A DNA stretch of 64,000 nucleotides, from assembly GCF_000002425.4 (NCBI RefSeq), contig NC_037255.1, forward strand, positions 7,632,063-7,696,062, read 5' to 3'. Below are positions 54,600 through 64,000 of the stretch, piece after piece. The position numbers and the translations under genes are program-made. Below the pieces are notes generated by a model. That model saw nothing but the letters and a program-made list of their open reading frames with translations, had not been told where the DNA came from and made no database searches. Each line of letters begins with the position of its first letter. Positions within the stretch are counted from its first letter, which is position 1. The stretch is from Physcomitrium patens (taxonomy: Eukaryota > Streptophyta > Bryopsida > Funariales > Funariaceae).

Positions 54600-57500
54600 G
54601 GGACTACCTAGTATTGACCTCAACTCTACAACTAAAAAGTAGCCATTATAGAATCCAAGCTCATATCTTTGAACATTTCATAGGTGAGCCCCACATACCT
54701 TTTCCAGAGAAAATCCAGAATGCTCTCAATGTTATATCTATGGCATCTTACTCCAAAAAGGATTGGGTCATTGATAGTGGACTCTTCAAACATTTTTCGA
54801 GTGATATAGATTAGTTCACTTCTTTAGAGCGACCTTTACAGCTTATTAGTATTGCTACTGTTTACAAACACACTTATATTATTAAAGGATAAGGAGAGGT
54901 CGCCTTGCTTAGTAATTCTCATGACATCAATCTCATGACTTCAGAGCATTCTTTATGTCTCAGGTCTCAAACACAATTTGATGTTTATAGGTCAGTTTGT
55001 TAAGTCCAACAGTAGCGCTATTATCTTTGGACTGAAATAGTGTGCAATGGTCACAAACACTCACCCACCAAGGTTGATAAAGATCGGATACTGGGATGAA
55101 AAGACTTAATTATATAAGCTGACCTCTAATATTGATTAGCATCAAAAGATCCAAGGCAAAACCTAAGCAGCCAAGGTTACGAACTGCCTGCGCTCTTAGT
55201 TCAAAACTCGCTGTATCAATTGTTAGAAGCACCACATAGCTTGTCTCAAAATTCACTCTCTTACAAATGTTACTGCCGCTTATGACATGTTGGTTTCCAT
55301 ACATTCACTAAACAAGCACTGGAAGGCAATCTCTACGGAGTTCCTGTCTTCACTCCAAAACCTTTTGACTATAAGTTTTTTTTTATGGGAAAACAAACAA
55401 GGGAAGCTGCACCAACAAAGTCAACAACAAGAGCTAGTCATGTGCTAGAATTGGTTCATGCAGACATCTGCGGACCTCTTCCAATTCCCTCTTTAGCTGG
55501 AAACCGATAATTCTTTTTACTGGTAGATGATTATAGCAGGAAGATGTGGATCTACTTTTTGAAACAGAAAAGTCAAGTCTTTGCAAAGTTTTGTGAATTC
55601 AAGAGCATGATAGAAAAGCAAACGGGCCGACCCATCGAGATATTAAGAACCAATAGAGGTGGAGGATTTCTCTCCACCGCCTTCTCAAAGTACTGTAAAG
55701 CTCAAAGGATACATCGGCAACTCATACAAGACCATATCCCACATCGAAATGGGGTAGTAGAAAGGCGTAATCGACGATTCTCAAGAGAGTCCAATCCATG
55801 TTAATTTTAGGACTCATCCCCACATTATTGTGGCCGGACGCAGCTAAGACTTTGCTCTATCTGTTGAACCGGACACCGACTAGAGAAAATATGTTCAGCC
55901 TCTCCTCCGAAGAATTTTTTTCAGGTAAGCATCCAAATTTGAATTACCTCAGAATCTTTGGGCTCATCTGCGGAACAAGCTAGATTCGAGATCCATCGCC
56001 AACAGCCTAGTTGGCTATGACGATCAGTCCAAGGCATATAGGATTTATCTACCCTTGACGACCAAAATAATTGTATCAAAAGACGTCATATTCAATGAGA
56101 TACACTTCTACTGCATAGAAGCTGACTCTTCTACCCTTGACATCCAACATCTCCTCTCAACAAAATTTGATCCAGAAATAGAAACCCTATAGCAAGATCT
56201 ATAACGTTCAGAACCAACAACAAATCAAGTTCCCGGCAACAGTGTGCCCATTGAAGGTAATAATTCCTGGGATTATGGCGTTGCAAGCCAATCCAGCATT
56301 CCTGCAGCCCGGATCCAGAAAACTAGCAAATCACTCCATGTCGCCTTCACGCTACCGCAGGTCGCAGATCCAGGATTGTAGGTGCCTCTCTATCAATACC
56401 CCGCAAATTCCTTCGCTTTCTCCTCCAAAAAGTAAGAAAATCCAATTGGCTTGGATTTCGATAATGACCAGCAGGGTCCTGAGCAATCAGCAACACTAAC
56501 TACAATACTCAAGAATATCCAGTTTCATATTCTAGTACTGAATCTCTCTCTCCTTCTGTTGAACATCCGCGGATCTTACCTAGTTTAGGATGGACAACAC
56601 CAAAAACAACCCGATCAGGCCGCACCACTAAACCACCATTATGGTTCAAAGACCACTACGTCGCAATAGCCTCGACAACACCATCTGAACCCACCACCTT
56701 CGATGATGCTTGGCATTGTCCCGAATGGAGACAATTAATCCAGCATAAATATGAGTCAATAGTCTAAAACAAGGTATAGTTTCTCTCCATACTACTTCTT
56801 AGCAAATATGCCATATTTACACGGTGGATTTTTAAGGCAAAAACAAACCATGAAGGAGAACTTCAAAAATGAAAGTCTCGACTCATGGTGTAAGGATACG
56901 AGCAACAAGGGGTGGACGTGGAAGAGACCTTCGCACCCGTGGTAGCTTGGGAAACCATATGCACACTGTTAGCCATTGCCTCACAAAACGGCTATACCAT
57001 AGTCCACATGGATATAATAACAACATTTTTACATGGTCCGTGCAAAGAGGAGGTATATGTATTACAACCGGAAGGCTTTTAAATACCAGGACATGAACAC
57101 TTAGTCTACAGGCTCAAAAAGGCACTCTATGGCTTACAACAAGGTCCCAGGTCATAGCATGAGGAAATCGACAATTTTCTCAAAGAAATTGGTTTCAAGC
57201 CAGGCATGGGCAATCTGAATCTATACAGCAGAGTAGAAGATCAAATTATTATTTTAATAACCCTATATGTCGATGACCTCCTCATGGTCGGCAACTCCAC
57301 ATCTGCCATCAAAATTTTGAAAGCTAAGAGAGTATTTAAGTAAGCATCAGTACTTTTCTTACACAAAGAGCATAGCAGGAAAGATATAACATACGGCATG
57401 GCATAATGTCAACCCGCAGCCACTCCCATGGACGAAACATGTAAGCTCGCTGTGGACATGTGGGAGGAAGAATGTGATTCCACACTCTATCGAGAACTAG

Positions 57501-57990
57501 TAGGATCGCTGCTATTCCTTACTATCACCCATTTTGATCTCAAGTTCTCGGTTGGTGCATGTAGAAGATTCATGCATCACCCTCAGTTTTCAGGTCAACC
57601 GCCGGCTTCATATTTAGATTAGGAAGATCACCAATAACATGGTATTTAAAGAAACAGCCAATTGTTATTCTATCATCATCTAAAGCAGAATACCGGGCCC
57701 TAGCCAAAGCCGCTAAGACAGCATCGTGGCTACGCACACTTTTAGAGGACCTGCACTTCAGTATCAAGGCACCCATTCGCATCTACTGTGATAACATAGG
57801 ATGCATTTGAATGGCTATTAATACAGGTTTTAATCTTTGTACCCGCCATGTTGCACACACTATCACTTCACCCGTGAAAAGGTTCAAAGTGGAGAGTTGA
57901 TTCTAGAATACATTCCGACTGTCGAACAACCCACTGACATATTTACTAAACCTTTAGGTCGTTCATTGTTCGAAAAGTTCAAGAGATAAC
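54600..57990 (+). pseudogene. Decayed gag-pol polyprotein of the copia element
   Basis: Protease: DWVIDSGLFKHFSSD at about 54761-54805, with DSG intact. The zinc region near 55200-55330 is badly decayed. Integrase is about 55440-55980: VHADICGPLP, LVDDYSRKMWIYF, then LRTNRGGGF where active copies have LRTDRGGE (both acidic positions changed), and NGVVERRNR with the last catalytic Glu kept. Reverse transcriptase is about 56690-57320: QGVDVEETFAPV, VHMDI, LKKALYGLQQGPRS and an intact YVDDLL (57266-57283). RNase H is about 57640-57960: SSSKAEYRALAKAA, IYCDNIGCI, FTKPLG. Several frameshifts and stops show it is inactive. Confidence 0.8.
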
Positions 57991-58473
57991 TCAATTTGCT
58001 ATGCATCTCAAGCCTAGTATCTCTAGACAATTCCTCTCACAACTCTCCATCATGACAGGGGCTGCCCGCAGTAACGAGACCATTATAGAATCCCTGCTTG
58101 CAGTGATCCGAGCCTTACTTGCCTTGTTCAAAAACACAACAGATTATCTCATTACAAGTTTAAATGATCTGCTCACTCGCCTTCGAGATTGAACTCCCTC
58201 AGATCCTGAGTCCACCAACTCCTCTCAAGGTGCTGCAACACCAAAACTTCGCAGATTGCCATACTCTAGAAGGGTAAGGTTCTGTGTAGTAAAGGTGAGA
58301 CGAATACAAGGGATTTACTCATCGTGGCAAGAATGTGAACCCATGATAAAACACTGTAAGGGTGCTAAATACAAAGGCTTCAAAACACTGCACGAGGCTG
58401 AAGATTTTCATGTTTAGTACAGCACTGATTCGAGTGACCCTGTTTTGTCTAGAACTTATGGGGTGAGAGGGGG

Positions 58474-58728
58474 TGTTGAACGTCACCCCTAATTGTTTCC
58501 CACAGGTTCACACCATAGGGAACGTAGGGAACGTAAGAGTATCTCCCGCATTTGTACAGCTACTTCGCTGTTTCTATTATCTGAGTATTGATGTTTATTA
58601 TATTGCTTGGGGTTCATTACAATGTCCTGCACTGTTAAAAGCACCATTTCGACAAAAATGCGGTGAATCAGGAATGTTATCGCGAAGAGGGATTGTCGTC
58701 ACAAGCATCCGTCCACTTCGCACGTACA
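58474..58728 (+). repeat. Putative 3' LTR of the copia element
   Basis: It starts TGTTGAACG immediately after the purine tract and may end CGTACA at 58728 (TGT...ACA ends, 255 bases). The right end rests only on the CA dinucleotide, because no 5' partner survives to compare. Confidence 0.5.
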
Positions 58729-58935
58729 AATGAAGGGTAAACAACAGTCAAAAATTGAGAAAATTGACTATAACTCTGAAATGGCATTTGAAAGTGAAAT
58801 ACTTTTGCTGATACCGTTTTATACTAAGCAGGATTGCCGAGAGAATCAGGAACTGAAGTCATCCATTGATGTCTTTCAGAGTTCAAGTAACTTTGGAGAG
58901 CTATCAGTTGTGAAGTTTCTTTGAGCCACTTCGGG
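58729..58935 (-). other. Probable 3' untranslated region of the coiled-coil gene
   Basis: This short stretch lies between the end of the copia LTR and the predicted stop codon of the minus-strand gene. No coding signal. The transposon sits directly downstream of the gene, so its LTR may contribute to the transcript end. Confidence 0.35.
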
Positions 58936-61900
58936 CTATATACGCGAAAAAAGCACAGCTTTTTCAACAGTAGACCATGGACAGCAACATGAAATTCTGT
59001 CTGCATTGACTGAGACGAAGGCGAGCCTGAGGAATCCATGCCTTCATGTCTTCATGCTTTCATGCCATGTAGTCGTTGCGCGAAACCGTTCAGGGAACCA
59101 ACACAGCTACTCATATCAGTGCGCGGCAGTGATGGAACCTTGGAGGCATGGTTGATTCTCTTTTTCTGATATGTCGCTCTTAAGTAACTTACCGACATCA
59201 GGGAATTTACAGATGTATCCCCCTAAGTCTTTTAGTATACATGGCTGTAACAAGTTCTTTATTTCTCCGAGTGCTTTTCTTAATGGTCGATCAATGGGAT
59301 CTTTGAACGGAGTTGGAAAAGTAGATGGCATTTCAGCGCCACCCGAGGATAACAGCTGTCCACAGAATACAAAAACGCGATTAAGGTCATATCAGCACAG
59401 GATTGTTACTGGGCGGATTGCAAGATGGCTAAGTAGCCGAATTGCTAAGCAAAAATCGGGTTAGCTCAACTTTGAGAGAATTTGGAATAAATAGAGGGAA
59501 TTAAAGCCATACGAATTTCAAGCTTTGTGGAGTTATTATGTCTGATAACTAGTAAGTGTTCAGATGGTGAGCTGAGAACTGGAGGAGACTTAACATTCTC
59601 GCTAAATTTATAAAGCATACGAAACACCCTGCTGGGTGTGCTGTAAGACACAAATCTAACCAGAGGCAAATTTTCAGGTTTACGATGTTGGATTAGTTAG
59701 GAATACGACCAGGATAACTTTACATTGCATACAGTAGCCTTCGTAAGGCCATCTTGAGAATTACCCTCAAAACTTCTCACAACTCTACGTAGTTTTGAAT
59801 CGGGTATTTGGCACCTGCTTGTGAGCAACTTTACCTGAAATTTCACAGGCTCGGCTTCTTTCGAAATCTCCACCGTCGTTACTTCATCCAGAGTTTCAAT
59901 TAAGTCAGCATTCTTGGAAACAACAGATTGTTGAGCTTTTGATAATGCTTGACGTAGTAAAACCCCCTCGATTTCAAGTGCCGCATTTCTTGCTTGAATA
60001 TCATGAAATGCTTTCTGTAAGAACGGGGATCAACGTCATTTTAACCCTACACAAGCCTCCCAGGATAAGAAAGTTCACGTAGGACTACGAATCCAAATGT
60101 GATGCATGCTTAAACTTAATAAACACTCCAGTCATGAGTACATAACATCAACAGCGGTAATATTCGCACAACAAGGAATAGGTACACGAAGCTGAAGTTG
60201 CATGTACCTCTCGATGAGCCTCGGCTTCACGGACACGTAGCAACTCCTTACGCCAGCCCTGCACAGAAAAATCATTGCTTTAAAACATAATTCACCCGAA
60301 GGCATTGACTTGTCATGTTCAAACTGTGAAGTAGCATACCACGTCTACAGGGTGTACTCTGCCAAAAACAACGCACACATACTTCTAACCTATAGAAGAC
60401 CGCATATGAAATATGTAGTTGCACGTGGTCTAACACTACCTTGGCTCTAATCAATCGGCTTTCAGCTTTATTTAAACATTTTTCAAGAAAAGTGTTTCGC
60501 TCCATTGTTTCGCGGAAGAGCGATTCGCGCTCCAGCTCAGCATCTGGTGTCATCACCTGCTCCATTAATTGTCTAATTTCTTCCTTGTGCATCTCACATT
60601 CAGCCCGCAGCTGTTGGAGCTCCCAGTCATCACCATTTTGCGAAACCTCCATAGACGTTCGCAAGTTGTTCACTCTGAAAAAGTTAAGATTCTCAGCTGC
60701 TGCAGATGTTTGATGGGTAAAAGATATCGAACAAAAATGTAACCTATAATTCTTCCGCTTTCAATCGGCCAATCAGTGCAGGCCTTCGATAATCCCCACT
60801 TAACATTAAGAAGACGCACCTCAAATGCTCGATTTCCACTTTGTACTCAACAATCTCCATCTCCGCGACAGTCAGCCTTGCCTCAAGAGCTTTAACCTAC
60901 AAAAAGGAAATTATTCTAATATCAAGCAACAAATGTAGAAAAGGAGCAAAACTTTACAAGCAAATCATTAGTACAGACCAGATTAAGTGCTTCGTACTGA
61001 GTAAGTGGGGTTCAATCAACAGATCCTTCAACTGATACAATTGCAAATCAGATATTCTTCAACAGATACCTGAATGGTAACTGCGTCCATATTCCAAGTA
61101 TCTCGTGGAGAGGTGGTAGAGCTTACCTTGTTAAGAAGCTCCTTCGTGAATAGTTTTTCCGCCTCACTCATGTTCTGTTTCGATTTTAGATCTGATATTA
61201 TTTCATCGCCTTGGGCAGTCATCATATACTCCTGGCTCATCTCAATCGTGTGCAAACCATCAGCCATTTGCACGTCCGAAGAGACACAGGAGATACATTT
61301 AGATACAAGCCCGGATTCTTCATCACAATCTTGATGCAGGTCAATGTTGCATATGTCCTCTCCTGCGTCTTGAGATGATAGCACAGAGACAACATCGAGA
61401 GATTGAACCCAGGCATTGGCGGGCATTACAGAGTTACGAGCCGCCTTTTGATCCTCACACCATCCTTTCATACTGTCTCCATTTGAACTGTCGTGTGGGT
61501 TGTGTACAGAGAAGACAGATCCGTCGGATACCAGTTGTGTTTCATCTAGAATGTTTGTGGATCTCTGCCACAGCATGGACAGGTTCAAGTAATTCGTGAG
61601 AACATGAACATGGGCACATCAAAATAAATTTAGGTTTTAAGATAAAAATCTACACTCCGGTGCTGCATTGCAAGAAGTTTGCAAGAGGAGTAAGAGACTA
61701 CGCAGGGGAATAAACCATCAAATAAACCAGGATACCTATAAAAAGCTAACAAACGTTGTCTAAGTTTACATCAACCGACTAGATATTCGTCGAGATGAGG
61801 AATAGATTAGTAACCCAGCGTCTTCCTGACTTCGGCGACACTACATGTTTGATTAAAAACGAATAAGTCACGGTCAGGAGCATGTGAAAGCAGAAAACCA

Positions 61901-64000
61901 GGTGCCATGAATACGCCATTATAATTCTAGAAGCACTGCTGACTGAATTTAACGGCCGTGTCAAAGCGCATTTTTAACTCAGCTACAATTTTATCAAACG
62001 GTGACCTCTGCATGGGCACCTGATATAGTTTGTCACTCTTCGTTTCAAAGCCCTTCAGATATTGCTTGATTTCAGCGCAGGTGGTAGCCACCACTCCATC
62101 ATGCAAAGCAATAACGCCCAGACTGTTCTCCAAAGCTCTGACTAGCCGCAACTTCTCCGCCTTAACAACTTTCAAACACTCATGGTTAACACACCTCTGC
62201 CCCTTCATATAGCTGGGATGCGGTTTGTCCTCGGGATTCTGATTTGAGTGAGGTCCTATGTCCTGGTGACCCTCAAACGATCGATGGACACAAAACGATG
62301 TTATGTTAATCACTTCTGCGCGGCGGGGACATGCTTCGCAGGACTTGAGGATAGGATATGAAAAGTTCTCTTCACAAGAAAACGCACCGACCTCCTTAAT
62401 TTCAATTACACTCGTATCAACCCCATCTTGCTCACGAGAAATTCCTTAGACAAAATGTGATTGCCCAATTACCCTGTCTACGGTCCGATCCGAGCATCTC
62501 TCAGATCTCGTAATACTTCACTGATGGCACAAGTAGACGAGGACACATTTAATCTATAGATATGAACCGCCTCAGGTTTTTATCCTGGAGGGAGGGGTGT
62601 CTGCGCTGAGTTCCCTAGGTAACGCCCAGCAAACTCAGAGGTGGCTTAAGAATGACGGCGGATAGTAAATCCAGCCAAAAGGACATAGCAAAAAACGGCC
62701 AAAGAAAACAAAAAAAAATGGTCTCAAGGAGTAAAAATTGTAAAAATGCCATCAAGTAATCCACAAGTCAGTGGTGACCTCCTTACGTTTTTACAGATGA
62801 AGTCGTCCCCCCGATAACTTGCCCCATCATTCGCAACTTGGATGACTTGGGACGTGAAGGAGGGCTCCTTCGACGACAGATTATGCATCAAACAAAGGCC
62901 AACATCAGCACACTCTAAAAGCAGCATCTGAAGTGCCTCTAAGCTTTTGCCAATAGTTCCTTTCGAAGCAACATGAGTTTCTAAACATTGAATGTCGTGA
63001 TTGATGATACGTTGAAGTTCTTGAAGAAGACTTCTTCCAAGTTGATAGGCAAGATGTAAGGAAGCTTTCAGATTCTTCCTTTCTTGGGGAGCTCCAAAAT
63101 CTTTCGTAAAAGATTCTATCTTTTTGACGCCTGATCCTGAAAGTTGCTTAAACCGACAACACAAGCGGCTTAATGCAGCAAGGATATCATCACTGTAAGC
63201 AGCATTCCCAGGCGTAGGCCTTATTCTAGATCCAGTCCAGTCTTGATCCCTATCTTCAGCAATTTGAAAGACTGAGCTGTCATCGTCATCAAAGAGCCGC
63301 CTCTTATGGATCTTATGCATCAAAATTTCAGACATTTGTCTATCGTGGTTTTCATTGGGAAAACGTCTGGATACACAACCACCAATTAAAGCTCCAGATA
63401 ACATCAGCGGCCTCTGAATGCTGTTGTCTGCGAATGATTGACATTCAGAACATATTTCATTTGATTCATTGACTTCGAGTACATCGGGTTCAAAGTCAAC
63501 TCCGGAGCAGGAGACTTCATTGCATTGCTGGTTGATATCACCTTGGATTCTCATCTCAAGACTACGTAACCTTTGCTTGAAAAACTCATTTTGTTCATCC
63601 ATAGACACCCTTTCTTGAGCTTCTTGCTCAAGAGCTTCCCTTGCGTGCAGGACTTGCTCTTGAAGAAGCGCAGTCTCTGATTTCAGTCGTTTATTTTCCT
63701 CATTACATTTCTCTAGCTCAATTTCCAAATCCTTGACTACACCATGAAGTTTCGTGATTTCCTGATTTTGCATACACAAGCATGAGCCATCAGCCATCAC
63801 AATCAAAGATAACATTAGCAGCCACATACAGAAATTGCTCAGAATGGCTGCATAAAGAAAAACTAATCCAGACCTGTTTTGATACCTGAAGCTGAAACCT
63901 TGATTTCTCTTCAAGAAGAGCACTATTTGCAGCTGCAACGGCTTCTTTGATTTTTTCCTGAATCTGCTGACACCAGCATCTCAGAGAATCAACAAAAACT
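58936..64000 (-). CDS. Long coiled-coil protein, 3' part of gene (continues beyond the window)
   Basis: Exons on the minus strand: 63966-63886, 63761-62787, 62430-62020, 61564-61127, 60896-60820, 60674-60440, 60258-60208, 60014-59835, 59355-59193 and 59009-58936. All have GT-AG borders, and the phases agree from one exon to the next, giving about 894 residues to TAG 58938-58936. Coiled-coil heptads fill the first 80 residues (KLHGVVKDLEIELEKCNEEN) and the stretch across exons 60896-59835 (ELQQLRAECEMHKEEIRQLM). The middle is acidic or polar with a DDDD run and Cys pairs (CSECQ, CEACPRR). No motor, kinase or membrane domain lies within the window. The style suits the stalk and tail of a plant kinesin or another cytoskeletal coiled-coil protein, but that is a guess. 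Weak points are the 62020 donor (the frame stays open to 61927) and the last two exons. Confidence 0.62.

Larger units (their letters stand above)
54528..58728 (+). mobile_element. Ty1/copia retrotransposon, decayed, 5' LTR largely lost
   Basis: The domain order protease, integrase, reverse transcriptase, RNase H on the plus strand defines Ty1/copia. A degenerate initiator-tRNA primer site (ATACCCAGAGC, about 54561-54571; usual TGGTATCAGAGC) precedes gag. A purine tract (GTGAGAGGGGG, about 58463-58473) precedes the putative 3' LTR. The only trace of a 5' LTR is TGTTAATGTCACC at about 54528, resembling the 3' LTR start TGTTGAACGTCACC. The 5' LTR may therefore be deleted to about 30 bases. GC content is higher than in the gypsy copies. 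Confidence 0.78.

Noticed and set aside
59466-59669. 67-codon minus-strand frame as an extra exon of the coiled-coil gene
   Set aside because: An acceptor precedes it, but the entry phase does not fit the upstream donor at 59835, whereas the exon at 59355-59193 fits.

Overview
This window is nuclear DNA of a land plant, most likely a moss such as Physcomitrium patens. Three things point there. Compact, intron-rich plant genes sit as GC-richer islands in a very AT-rich background. That background is built of decayed Ty3/gypsy chromoviruses, one Ty1/copia element and an L1-like LINE fragment. The adenosine kinase at 29908-33472 reads as a plant ADK of 343 residues and resembles what I recall of the moss enzyme. 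The species is an inference from memory; the plant assignment is secure.

Layout: 1-9409 holds two gypsy elements, a 5'-truncated plus-strand copy (A) abutting a full-length minus-strand copy (B). 9410-12690 is AT-rich and empty. 12690-17150 is a gene island with a seven-exon alkaline-ceramidase-family membrane protein (14036-16531), preceded by telo-box motifs. 17151-26900 is AT-rich, with a LINE reverse-transcriptase relic and two copies of an unnamed 1.3-1.6 kb repeat (family F). 26900-34000 holds a two-exon LYR-motif protein (27046-28078) and a thirteen-exon ADK (29908-33472). 34838-52599 is a gypsy cluster: LTR fragment G, fragment E (minus), full-length C (plus, broken by two F repeats) and full-length D (plus). 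52600-54500 is AT-rich without genes. 54528-58728 is a decayed Ty1/copia element. 58936-64000 is the 3' part of a long multi-exon coiled-coil gene on the minus strand.

The cellular genes look like unrelated housekeeping loci: sphingolipid metabolism, mitochondrial LYR function, purine/cytokinin-riboside salvage, and a structural coiled-coil protein. They do not form a pathway cluster.

The most unusual signal is in the gypsy elements. Copies B, C, D and E all carry the same additional 140-codon sense reading frame between the end of pol and the 3' LTR, with no insertion or deletion in any copy. Most of its premature stops fall where another copy keeps an arginine or glutamine codon, as expected from CpG decay. 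I do not recognise this protein. Also notable: a block of gag-protease of about 0.95 kb nearly identical between inverted copies B and C, and insertion of repeat F twice at the same short motif.
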